Under the pieces are notes generated by a model. It was not told where the DNA came from. It did no database searches and saw only the letters and a list, made by a program, of their open reading frames with translations. Positions 19,101-26,433 of a stretch of DNA of 44,083 nucleotides are shown in pieces. Source of the stretch: Verrucomicrobiota bacterium (lineage in GTDB: Bacteria; Verrucomicrobiota; Verrucomicrobiia; Opitutales; Coraliomargaritaceae). Each line of letters begins with the position of its first letter. Position 1 is the first letter of the stretch. Location: assembly GCA_009937095.1 (NCBI GenBank), contig JAACDB010000023.1:1-44083 (forward strand), given 5' to 3'. The translations under genes and the position numbers were made by a program.

Positions 19101-21555
19101 TGACCGCATCAATGACGGTTCCAATGCCGGATATTTTCGCCTCATCGATGCCCATCAGGCTTTTAATGCTTCAGTAAGCCTCCACATTACCCCAACCCTT
19201 GCATCCGCGCTTCAATGGGCCAAGGTTGATCCCGCCCTCAACAAAGCTTGGCGCGACGGCCCAACTCTCAACAGCCGCATCTCCAGCCTCTTGCTAGCCG
19301 ACAAGGCCACGCTCCTCGGAACATCTTGTGCCGACCAGGCCATCCCCTTCGCCACTGATGCCTTTACTCAAGACAGCGTTGACCTCGCCAATGAGATCCT
19401 TTCCGAAATTTACGGGGCCGCACCTTCCAGCTCGATCTTCTGGCCCGCTGAACGCCTCGCCGATGATGGCGTGCTCGAAACGATCAAGAATATGGGCTAC
19501 TCCCATACCCTCGTTGATCAGATGCGCCACTACTTTAAATGGTTTGGCCGTACCGAAGCACTCGGTGAAGCGGGCTACCGGATTAATAGGGTTAACGACA
19601 TCAACCTGCTCCCTATCCACGACTCCGCAAGTAGCTTCCTTTTTCAAAATCAGGACAATGGGCTGAATCTCCCTCTTCGCGAACTCCTCAGTCGTCGTGC
19701 CCGTAGCGGGACTCAGGATCAAGTCCTCAACATCCTCAGTGATTGGGAAGATTTCCGTACTGTTGAAAATGCCAACGCTTATGACCTAAACCTTCGTTGG
19801 ATCGCCAATCGACCCTGGATTGCGCTCGTTAAATTGGATGACGTCATCAGTGGCGCAATCGATCTCTCGCAACCCTCCGATGGTATTGGCGACGACTGGG
19901 GATCCGTGGATCGCGGCACCGGGCAAACCCTCTCACGGCGCGCCAAAGACTATATTGACCACGCCACCCAAGAAGATTACGCCAATTGGTATAACGGGCA
20001 AAGCGGCCGTGAAGAAGGCTTGGAGCCAAAAGTCTTCAACATTCGCAGCGGAGCTTCCCTGCCAAAGAAATTTGGTACGGTTGGAGTCGATGGGCTGGCG
20101 CATGATAGCTGGACAGAGGTAGACGGCATCAGCTCCGCAGACAGCAACCAGGGCAAACTTGCACGCTCCACCATGCACGCCGCCATGTTTGTCACCGCCT
20201 TCCACAACCAGCAAAATTTAGACCGCAGTAAATACAGTACCGGCGATTACATCTATCCAGACACCGACTATAATACCCTTGCCGATTTTTCTAAACTGGC
20301 CCAATCCCAAATGCGCTTTGCGGCACTCTATAAACGCGTTGACGACTGGGCTGCTAGTCCTCCCGCCATCGCAGTTGCAAGCACCGAGGATATCGACCTT
20401 GATGGCGAAAACGAATACCTCCTCTACAACGCCACCAGTTTTACCGTCTTCGAGGCAATCGGGGGACGCTGCACCGCAGCCTTTACCCGCAACACCTCCA
20501 CCGGGGCGGTCTACCAATTGATCGGTGCGCAACCTGCCTATCCTGAAGCCGAAACCGAGGAAGAGGGAAGCCTCAACGTCGCCGGCGGGAGCATCAATGC
20601 GCGCCGCACTTCAGCGTTCAAGGACTGGTATGCCAATGGAAGTGCTGGCGCGACCTCGCAGTATGTCAATGCCCTCTACACTGTAACCGCAAACGGCAGC
20701 AAGGGATGGACTTTCACATCCCCTGACGGACACATCATCAAAAGCATTAGCCTACCCGACAACGCCCCCCTCCTAACTGCGGCCTACAGCCTGCCCAACC
20801 CCCAGGTTAACAAATTGTTTATTCGCAATGGTCTCTCACCCAACCTTTGGAACCTTATTGCCCGCGGGCAATACGACCTCGACAACCTCGCCCATCGCAC
20901 CGCCAAAAAACAACTACACCTCATTAATCGGGGCGGCACCGAACCAGTCACCGCAGCACTGAGCTACGACAGTAACAGCGAATATGAGAGTTCTGCGGTC
21001 GACGATGATCCAAGCACGGGTACCGAATGGGACGCACTCAATATGCGCAATCAGGCCCTCACTGAACAGGTTGAAGTCAGTAATGTAGACGGGCAGACGA
21101 GCTTCACCCTGCAACTCGCCCTTGAGAACGGAAAGACCGACAACGATGCCGACGGTCTGCCCAATTGGTGGGAGCGCGACGGTGGCCTTGATACAGAAAG
21201 TGCCGCCGGTGAGGATGGCACGACCGGCAACTCCGATGGTGACGCCTATAATAATTATGAGGAATACGTCCTGGGATTGGATCCCCTAACCGCTGAATTC
21301 AACGGTTTAACACAAGGACTCGTTGCGCGAGATGGCAGCGGTGGGTTTGATGTTACTTTTCAGACACTCGCCGGTCGCTACTATCAAATCTGGTATAATG
21401 AAAATCTGACGAGTGGATGGAAAAAAGCCGGAACCGCTTTTCTTGCCACCACAAATAACGCAGCCTACACGTGGAATGATGACGGCAGTCAAACTTCCCC
21501 CGGCCCCAGTTCCGTGACCAAACGTTTCTATAAAATCGAAATTACCCGACCCTAA
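13174..21555 (+). CDS. Giant secreted bifunctional amylase: GH13 plus GH57-like domains
   Basis: This 2793-residue secreted protein has a signal peptide at 1-20. A GH13 barrel follows directly (about 22-520) with all catalytic positions: DNIMNH (D110), GLRLD (D287), VFGE (E350), QSHDND (D412). Beta-rich modules fill about 520-1380. Asp-rich thrombospondin-3-type repeats follow (about 1380-1675), then a DOMON/glucodextranase-C-like module (about 1700-1940). Residues about 1957-2450 look like GH57: an HGNQP site at 1964-1968 for the family's HQP region, IFWPAE with E2093 as likely nucleophile, and SDWED with D2190 as candidate acid/base. A late DIDLDGENEY stretch resembles the tail of GH57 amylopullulanases. 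One more Asp-rich repeat and a C-terminal domain (about 2720-2793) shared with the next gene close the chain. It heads a three-gene operon. The GH13 call is firm; the GH57 call rests on three motifs. Confidence 0.9.
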   Translation: MISKFKYVSLLLLITVQALSGETMLQYFNTTWSEITRKMPELAEAGYSSLWLPPPTKGSGGLSVGYDMWDPFDLGSKDQRNTVRTRYGTEAELLRLIKVAHRFGIRVYFDNIMNHRAFDIPGYNESTPIDIYPGLVPEDFHLQLTQEGFYRKWDNTRDWNSAWQVQNLGLADLIDIAQEPGTTNYNFGESEGSTFPKIKFIRDLDRPEQYAYDKDGNYIGFGGLLTLAETLLNDAGNTNPSAAEIKARAQLYLQNNRSVFEEYVEAYLNRAARWLIDRTKADGLRLDAVKHIAPDFFGATYGADKDTNDYGYLGQVQRQFNLTRGCSDANHRDTVFDTEKPRDDAMVFGEHLGEPPGYGSYFDSGMRLVDNPLRQQFNDRLGSPWNGLNGFDSAGAGGFSPDLTVMHAQSHDNDYASRRELQHAMYFTRAGIGLLYTDGNYQAETLGESGGAFPRHANTSFLGQWDDPSVPNLLYAHEQFARGNQVGRYSDDDVVIYERIDTRENSGMSDADGVTMLFMLNDDFSSGHGRSFSSNFPSQSGAANAYLYNYSTYGGGFYKWASEIEDGSTIIPAGGYFIFSYKNPDPSNLWAGSGGRPITIYQNGSEVGSLDVLREDGPNGDADYHGDMLQAESRPVISNAESDDYAYTATLPRITDGSNLDFVVRVDGSAENVMLKLDGGIDLNGTRPASTNLGMANTDPVNRDNPPALSWDMFLGYEQPTFIKRIPPELFAAKVTGTRDITGSSGAEPFSLTIGETNFIISDGSGTRFTDANTASFLYHDPEAAVSGDPAVSDNMFVDDGTNLTLWAKTNAVGAGYKMYLYYTTDGSYPEGAAGDGRGTTTVAEMTYQHDGDSGASNWWLSSTITRPPAGQTLRYKIAIPMEAAPSWFPGYAASVARKTQMLTQFEANNFDATAAVYYPHFDYASDPDGNALTTTGLEEGFHVLRARAFLNRSGSASIYNTFTQTFYYDTQRPQGEVRFPDSNGQTVGGSSYGVVVRTDPTVEEVWYRIEDSETSNDDIETGARNGNGTGFEPFIDVNQNGTHDTEESYEDLNLNGQWDNNLTENWVPANEVTPSTDFDPTDASYQKEWRFDYTNIPASGSADIKVRLREISSAKFNEFNLSDSAAHFTTLTRTVTAAGPNEQVFIAFPNQERQTVDSSYIMKVYFSKSLASGLSESEVIDRFLIRIGSAEDGNLGVAQSRDDYRINYDETTNYHALTYNLPNLYNDLPDYDHKITVSFDRPSPETDFEDKIIVRALPVTTPRVLIVNPPESGSDGRPYEIIMPDLASPQAIDRQFIIQVSTNLDATSVDLEFVNLRGSSVASPTTTESGNSKFWNFTWSDIAEGSYRFTATVTATGGSNTADRNTTVLFRETVDSNELDDDDDDDGLLDSDENTAQELPEVTSDQWTNTDVHTYFAYGKSSPTSPDTDGDGLPDSLELGWRTATDSDTDLAADTDGDGFKNFIGDLDPPFYNTVDNYGNVPDVDSISLGGDRTRLSAGSVTDPSNPDTDSDGIPDGIEDQNRNGWVDGDGASLPTDFNPWAGRDWPDGIIGQSETWTETDPNNRDTDSDNASDGYGEDKNFDGQIQGDANTNRNYDPGEAWSETDPLNSDTDGDGLPDGWEINYGLDPLDDGSDSLRTSTASDGTASNGASGNPDGDSFSNLQELINGTNPNADDDVPPSPPNSITIGPGTDNTVGNAANLNEFTDWALGDLLVLDEYEGNGTNNQGTDTYLAYDGFDSSRDIVAFYFRDGGSDGNLYFRFDFHDLQAFAEEGNLDCYVIIDSGNPSVGESALPDEIDTRTEMKWEAVVAIYQSDNGTVYLDTDAVNNTTEIGADLSATGVISRNQNSANGFGNAYYNSELDAMECSISRQALLDTGWNGDPDSLNFQVYSTRDGTENSGSGLGDIGGRSDIRDAVYDDYIASSYFRDQSNITGDNSILYSWFGRNGSNDRGKRAKVALLSHGNQPIRSTNEMHDRINDGSNAGYFRLIDAHQAFNASVSLHITPTLASALQWAKVDPALNKAWRDGPTLNSRISSLLLADKATLLGTSCADQAIPFATDAFTQDSVDLANEILSEIYGAAPSSSIFWPAERLADDGVLETIKNMGYSHTLVDQMRHYFKWFGRTEALGEAGYRINRVNDINLLPIHDSASSFLFQNQDNGLNLPLRELLSRRARSGTQDQVLNILSDWEDFRTVENANAYDLNLRWIANRPWIALVKLDDVISGAIDLSQPSDGIGDDWGSVDRGTGQTLSRRAKDYIDHATQEDYANWYNGQSGREEGLEPKVFNIRSGASLPKKFGTVGVDGLAHDSWTEVDGISSADSNQGKLARSTMHAAMFVTAFHNQQNLDRSKYSTGDYIYPDTDYNTLADFSKLAQSQMRFAALYKRVDDWAASPPAIAVASTEDIDLDGENEYLLYNATSFTVFEAIGGRCTAAFTRNTSTGAVYQLIGAQPAYPEAETEEEGSLNVAGGSINARRTSAFKDWYANGSAGATSQYVNALYTVTANGSKGWTFTSPDGHIIKSISLPDNAPLLTAAYSLPNPQVNKLFIRNGLSPNLWNLIARGQYDLDNLAHRTAKKQLHLINRGGTEPVTAALSYDSNSEYESSAVDDDPSTGTEWDALNMRNQALTEQVEVSNVDGQTSFTLQLALENGKTDNDADGLPNWWERDGGLDTESAAGEDGTTGNSDGDAYNNYEEYVLGLDPLTAEFNGLTQGLVARDGSGGFDVTFQTLAGRYYQIWYNENLTSGWKKAGTAFLATTNNAAYTWNDDGSQTSPGPSSVTKRFYKIEITRP
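17452..18063 (+). repeat. Asp-rich thrombospondin type 3-like repeats (inside the GH13-GH57 gene)
   Basis: Residues about 1427-1630 contain at least four related units, each starting near DTD and carrying a DGDGLPD-like core: DTDGDGLPDSLEL, DTDSDGIPDGIED, DTDSDNASDGYGED, DTDGDGLPDGWEIN. A run of seven Asp residues (1381-1387) lies just before them. Such repeats bind calcium and act as stiff spacers in secreted proteins (family knowledge). Here they sit between the GH13 half and the GH57-like half. Confidence 0.8.
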
Positions 21556-21563
21556 GTCTTTTG

Positions 21564-24500
21564 ATGACAAAAATTACCAAATTTGCCGCCGCGCTAACCT
21601 TCGCTGCAACCCTGGTTCATGGAGCGGGAACCCTTCAGGTTCAGGCGCCGGGTTATAACTTCCAGAATGCGGATTACTCAAGCAGCCATGCCTACATCGA
21701 CGAGGTACTTGGTACCACCGCGGCAATCGAGGTACGCTTCGACCTGAGTGGCTTCAATAATATTACCGATGTGGAGGTTTATACCAACCTCAACCGCCGT
21801 GACCTTGCCCGCATTGATAAAAACAACGACAATTACGCCGACGGTATCCAGCCGGTAGACGGCAACACCATTACGGATTCTGCCGCCGATACCGATACCA
21901 CCACGGGTCATTATTACATCCCACACAACATGACGGATGCCAACAGTGACAACGTCTGGGAATTAACTATTCCCGCAAGTAAAACCGGCGCCTATCGCCT
22001 GACTGCCCGTTTCAAGACCTCCGATTCCATCAGCGACAATAATAACAATCCCAATAACTGGATTTGGTATGGCTTGCGGGATCATGCCGTGGTGGTCTCC
22101 CCCGTGGATGCCCGCACCCTGCGCCTCTACGAGATCAATGTCTTTAACATTGAAGCAACGGGCGACACCTTCGCGGCACGCTCCACCCTTGAGGATCTGC
22201 ACAACGCCAGCGGAGCTACCCACAATGCCAACAATCGCTGGGATCTCGACTACCTCACCAACCTCGGCATGAACTGGCTCTGGTTTCAGCCCATCCACCC
22301 CAACGGCATTGACGGACGTGAACCCAGCGACGGCTGGGGCGGCTCCGGCGCACCCTACGACCCCGGCAGCCCCTACGCCGTGAAAAATTTCTTCGAGGTC
22401 AATGAATTGATGACCGTCAATTACGACAGCAACAACAGCACCGCCCAAACCCGCGCTGCCGCCATGACCGCGTTCCAAAATTTTGTCGCGGCGGCCGATG
22501 CCAAGGAAGTTGGCATCATGCTGGATGCCCCCTTTAACCATACCGCCTTTGATGTCGAACTCGGTCAGGTCGGTGTTGACCTTTTCCAGCCGGATGGCCA
22601 GACTTGGGCCGCCACCGATGAAATCCGCAACCGCGATGCCCGCTTCTTCTCTCAGGAGGGCAATTACAGTAACCGGGCGTCCAGTACCTCCAACATTGCG
22701 GCAGGCCCGGATCGCTTTGACTTCGGCAAGTGGAACGATGTAAAGGACGTCTTTTTCGGACGCTATGATTCCCTCGTTGAATACGATGCTGAACCGGAAC
22801 GCAGCAGCTATAAAAATGAGGGCGACTGGTTCGACACCAGCGACAGCGATTGGACCAATCTCGATTTTACCCGCGACAGCAAGCAATACAATCTCACGCG
22901 CCTTGTTTGGGATTACTTCGCCGAATACTCCCTGCACTGGCTTACGCAAACCGGCTATCCCGAGGGCACCGCACATACCGAAGCCAACCGCTACCAGGGC
23001 ATCGACGGTCTACGATGCGACTTTGGGCAGGGACTCCCGCCCCGCGCTTGGGAGTACATCACCAACGTGACCCGCGAACGCAAGTGGAACTTCGTTATGA
23101 TGAGCGAATCCCTTGACGGCGGCGCGGTCACCTACCGCTCGAGCCGGCACTTCGACATTCTCAATGAGAACATTGTCTTCAACCTGAATTCTGCCGCAAA
23201 TAAAAGCGATTACCGCACCATTTTTGAAGACCGTCGCAACAGCTACGGGCAAGCACTCGTTCTACTAAACAACACCTCTCATGACGAGGTGATCCCGAGT
23301 GATCCATGGGGTTCTATCATTCGCTCTGCTGCCACCGGTTTGATTGAGGGCGCCACCATGATCTTTCCCGGGCAGGAACTCGGCATCGCAGGAACCTATG
23401 GCTATGACCACTTCGAAACCAATCAAAATAAACAGATCCCCCACTTCAAGCGCTGGAATTCCATGACCCCGGCATGGAACGATAGCAATTACGGGAACGA
23501 CCAGCTCTACCCCGTCTATTCCGCGATTCAAACTGCCCGCCTCAATAGCCCTGCGCTTATCAGCGCCAATCGTTGGTTCCTCGAAGGGGACGGCGGCAAC
23601 AACCAGGTCTTCGCCACTGCAAAATACGAAAGCGCTAATACCTCCCCCGCCAGCAGCGATGTCGTTATCGGCTTCGTCAACCTCGACCGTGACAATACCC
23701 AGAGTGACACTTTCAAAATTCCATCCAGCCTCGCCACCCTCCTCGGTATTCAGGATGGCCGCACCTATAACGTCAAAAATATCGCAGCCTACACCGCTCA
23801 GGACAATACCCGCCGCGACGATTGGCTTTGGGGTAGCGGCATCTCAGGAGCCAACCTTAAAGCCAGCGGCTTCTTCGTGAGCCTTAACAAGGTACCGACA
23901 TCCGATTCCGATTGGGCCACTGCCCCCTACGAGGCCCAATACCTCAAGCTCTACGACGTGACCCCGCCCCCAGGAGTAGCCGCTCCCGCCAACTCCACCG
24001 GTAAAACCTATGTCGTCGGAACTGGCGTCACTTTCTCATGGTCTGCCTCCACATCCAATACTGCGGATGACAATATCACCGGGTATCGCCTTGTTATCCA
24101 ACGCAGTGGAACCGACGAAACCGTCTTCGATCAAAATGTGGGCAACGTGACGGAATACCAATACAACGGCAGTTACGGAGATCAACTCCATGCCACCGTC
24201 TACCCCGTTAGCCTGGCGGGAATTGAGGGAAGCGCCAGCTCCACCAGCGGTACGGTTGCCGTACTCAACCCTGCAAACGATCAAGACAATGACGGACAAA
24301 ATAATACGTTCGAGGAAGCCGCCGGAACCGATCTCTTCGACAACACCTCCCGCTTCCATATTTCTCAATATCAAGTGAGCGGCAGTAATCAATTCAGCCT
24401 CAACTGGAATAGTATTATCGGAAAAACTTACGGCGTGGAATCCAAACAACAACTCACCGCTTTGATTTGGGATGCCGAAGATAACGGCATCGCAGGAACC

Positions 24501-24584
24501 GGAAGTCAAATAACCTGGCTTGACCCGAATCCAATCAACCCGGTAACCCTTATTAATAAATTTTACCGCGTCACCGTAGAATAA
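21564..24584 (+). CDS. Secreted GH13 alpha-amylase-family protein
   Basis: This is a 1006-residue enzyme from the ATG at 21564; a TTG one codon earlier is also possible. A signal peptide covers about residues 1-20. An N-terminal beta-sandwich domain (about 22-185) of the type that precedes GH13 barrels is followed by the barrel (about 185-700). The barrel has LDAPFNH (D321), GLRCD (nucleophile D486), MMSES (acid/base E515) and SHDE (D574). Cys directly before the nucleophile is unusual; GH13 proteins more often have Leu, Val, Phe or Met there. A fibronectin-III-like domain (about 815-905), one Asp-rich DNDGQNN repeat and the C-terminal domain shared with the upstream giant protein complete it. 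The gene starts 8 bp after the previous stop, so it is cotranscribed. The substrate is presumably starch-like alpha-glucan. Confidence 0.92.
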   Translation: MTKITKFAAALTFAATLVHGAGTLQVQAPGYNFQNADYSSSHAYIDEVLGTTAAIEVRFDLSGFNNITDVEVYTNLNRRDLARIDKNNDNYADGIQPVDGNTITDSAADTDTTTGHYYIPHNMTDANSDNVWELTIPASKTGAYRLTARFKTSDSISDNNNNPNNWIWYGLRDHAVVVSPVDARTLRLYEINVFNIEATGDTFAARSTLEDLHNASGATHNANNRWDLDYLTNLGMNWLWFQPIHPNGIDGREPSDGWGGSGAPYDPGSPYAVKNFFEVNELMTVNYDSNNSTAQTRAAAMTAFQNFVAAADAKEVGIMLDAPFNHTAFDVELGQVGVDLFQPDGQTWAATDEIRNRDARFFSQEGNYSNRASSTSNIAAGPDRFDFGKWNDVKDVFFGRYDSLVEYDAEPERSSYKNEGDWFDTSDSDWTNLDFTRDSKQYNLTRLVWDYFAEYSLHWLTQTGYPEGTAHTEANRYQGIDGLRCDFGQGLPPRAWEYITNVTRERKWNFVMMSESLDGGAVTYRSSRHFDILNENIVFNLNSAANKSDYRTIFEDRRNSYGQALVLLNNTSHDEVIPSDPWGSIIRSAATGLIEGATMIFPGQELGIAGTYGYDHFETNQNKQIPHFKRWNSMTPAWNDSNYGNDQLYPVYSAIQTARLNSPALISANRWFLEGDGGNNQVFATAKYESANTSPASSDVVIGFVNLDRDNTQSDTFKIPSSLATLLGIQDGRTYNVKNIAAYTAQDNTRRDDWLWGSGISGANLKASGFFVSLNKVPTSDSDWATAPYEAQYLKLYDVTPPPGVAAPANSTGKTYVVGTGVTFSWSASTSNTADDNITGYRLVIQRSGTDETVFDQNVGNVTEYQYNGSYGDQLHATVYPVSLAGIEGSASSTSGTVAVLNPANDQDNDGQNNTFEEAAGTDLFDNTSRFHISQYQVSGSNQFSLNWNSIIGKTYGVESKQQLTALIWDAEDNGIAGTGSQITWLDPNPINPVTLINKFYRVTVE

Positions 24585-24596
24585 TCCGACCTGACG

Positions 24597-26378
24597 ATGT
24601 TCTTGATTTCTACCTGCAAAAGCACTCACGGAAAAGTGAGTGGCTTACTCACGCTGTTGCTCCTTATTACCGGAAAATTGCACGCTAATCCAAGCCCACC
24701 CGATTGGGCACTTGAAGTAAACTGGTATCAAATTTTTCCCGAGCGCTTCGCTAGCGGCGATGGCCAGAACAACCCGACCCGCCAATCTTTGGCGAATTCA
24801 CATTTCATCCCGCCGGATTGGGAAGTGACTCCATGGGAAACCCCATGGGTGCAGCGCGCACCTTGGGAGGAAAAAATGAGCTCCTCTTTCCATGAGACCC
24901 TTTACCATCGGCGCTATGGCGGAGACCTGCAGGGTGTGATCAATAAATTGGACTATCTTGTGGAACTGGGAATTACCGGCATCTATTTCAACCCTCTCTT
25001 TCATGCCCCATCGCTTCATAAATATGATGGCTCGACCTTCCATCATATAGACCCCCACTTTGGACCCGACCCGCAAGGCGATCTTCGATTGATTCAATCG
25101 GAAACAAGTAATCCCCACACATGGAACTGGACCGCCGCCGACAAACTCTTCCTTGAACTCATTAAAGAAGCCAAAGCCCGAGGTATTCGCATCATCATTG
25201 ATGGCGTTTGGAATCATACCGGTCGCGAATTTTTTGCCTTTAGAGATATCCGCACAAAGCATCAAAAATCGCGTTTTGCCAGTTGGTACGACATTATCAA
25301 ATTCGATGATCCGCGTACGCCGCGCAATGAATTCGCCTATCGAGGGTGGCACGGATATCAAAGCCTGCCCGAATTTGCGAACCTCCCCAACGGTTCCAAT
25401 CTAATGCCCGGTCCGAAAAACTATATTTTCAATGCCACCGCCCGTTGGATGGACCCCAATCAGGACGGCAACCCCAATGACGGAGTAGATGGCTGGCGCC
25501 TTGATGTTGCCGAGGAAATACCCACAGGTTTCTGGCGAGAGTGGCATGCCCATGTCCGTAGCATCAACCCACAGGCCTACACTGTTGCCGAAATATGGGG
25601 CCCTCCCGCCGAGTTTATTAAAAACAACCACTTTGACGCGGCCATGAATTACCACGGCTTTGCCATCCCGGTAAAAGGCTGGCTAATTGATGGCAAAATA
25701 TCCGCAGGTGAATTTGCCCTGCGTCTCAATGAAGCACTGCACGCGCAATCCCCACAAAAAGCTTTGGTCATGCAAAACCTCGTTGATTCCCATGACACCC
25801 AACGCCTTGCCTCTGCCATCGCTAATCACAACACCTATCCTGAGTACATCAATACCGATTGGTTTGATTATGACGAAGGTTCACGGGTAAATGCACGAAG
25901 CCCGAACTATAAAGATGGCACTCCTGACGCTGATGGTCGCCGCATCTGGAAAATGGTTGCCCTTCTTCAGGCTACTTTTCCGGGAGCTCCGATGATTTAC
26001 TATGGCACCGAAGTTGGGATGTGCGGAGCCGATGACCCCGAAGACCGTATGCCAACCCCTTGGCATCAGGTGGACCGAGAGATCCTAAATTGCTATCAAT
26101 CCGTTTTGCAATTGCGCAAGGCCTCCAAGGTTCTGCGACGCGGCGATTTCCGTATCATCGAAACACGCGACGACGCTCAATGTTTCGTCTTTGAGCGTTA
26201 CTTTGCAGAAAAGAAAATGATTATTGCCCTAAACCGGGGCAAGCAAGCGGTTCATCTGGGCGACTATTTAAACGAGATGACTTTATGTTACTCTACCTCC
26301 GAGATTTCCAACGATCAAACACTTCCCTATTTGAGTGCCGCTATCTACGAGGGCGAAGTTAAGCCTGCAGCAAAATAG
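24597..26378 (+). CDS. Secreted GH13 enzyme, neopullulanase/maltogenic-amylase-like
   Basis: This is a 593-residue protein with a signal peptide at about 1-30. A compact GH13 barrel starts with VNWYQIFPERF and carries IDGVWNH (D202), GWRLD (nucleophile D303), VAEIWG (acid/base E332) and VDSHDTQR (D400). It then has MIYYGTEVGM and a DPEDRMP segment. These features resemble neopullulanase/cyclomaltodextrinase-type enzymes, although the extra N-terminal domain of many members of that group is absent. It lacks the Asp-rich repeats and C-terminal domain of its two operon partners, which suggests a periplasmic rather than surface location. By inference it trims oligosaccharides released outside. 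The gene begins 12 bp after the previous stop and closes the operon. Confidence 0.92.
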   Translation: MFLISTCKSTHGKVSGLLTLLLLITGKLHANPSPPDWALEVNWYQIFPERFASGDGQNNPTRQSLANSHFIPPDWEVTPWETPWVQRAPWEEKMSSSFHETLYHRRYGGDLQGVINKLDYLVELGITGIYFNPLFHAPSLHKYDGSTFHHIDPHFGPDPQGDLRLIQSETSNPHTWNWTAADKLFLELIKEAKARGIRIIIDGVWNHTGREFFAFRDIRTKHQKSRFASWYDIIKFDDPRTPRNEFAYRGWHGYQSLPEFANLPNGSNLMPGPKNYIFNATARWMDPNQDGNPNDGVDGWRLDVAEEIPTGFWREWHAHVRSINPQAYTVAEIWGPPAEFIKNNHFDAAMNYHGFAIPVKGWLIDGKISAGEFALRLNEALHAQSPQKALVMQNLVDSHDTQRLASAIANHNTYPEYINTDWFDYDEGSRVNARSPNYKDGTPDADGRRIWKMVALLQATFPGAPMIYYGTEVGMCGADDPEDRMPTPWHQVDREILNCYQSVLQLRKASKVLRRGDFRIIETRDDAQCFVFERYFAEKKMIIALNRGKQAVHLGDYLNEMTLCYSTSEISNDQTLPYLSAAIYEGEVKPAAK

Positions 26379-26433
26379 GGAAAGAAAAGAACCTTGGAAA
26401 ACCGTGTGGTCTGGCTCATATCTGTTGGCGTCC

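Noticed and set aside
19752-19770. Extra GTTGAA half-sites in coding sequence (also near 35090)
   Set aside because: They match one arm of the operator only or carry several mismatches, and lie inside genes. Chance matches are expected.
21486-21563. A promoter between the first two genes of the GH13 operon
   Set aside because: The gap is only 8 bp and no promoter-like pair was seen inside the end of the upstream gene.
13846-22976. Long minus-strand frames of 200-340 codons opposite the GH13 operon (for example 13846-14757, 16033-16638, 21963-22976)
   Set aside because: They lie antisense to clearly conserved enzymes, have low-complexity Gly/Val/Ile-rich translations and no family motif. They arise from the biased codon use of the real genes.
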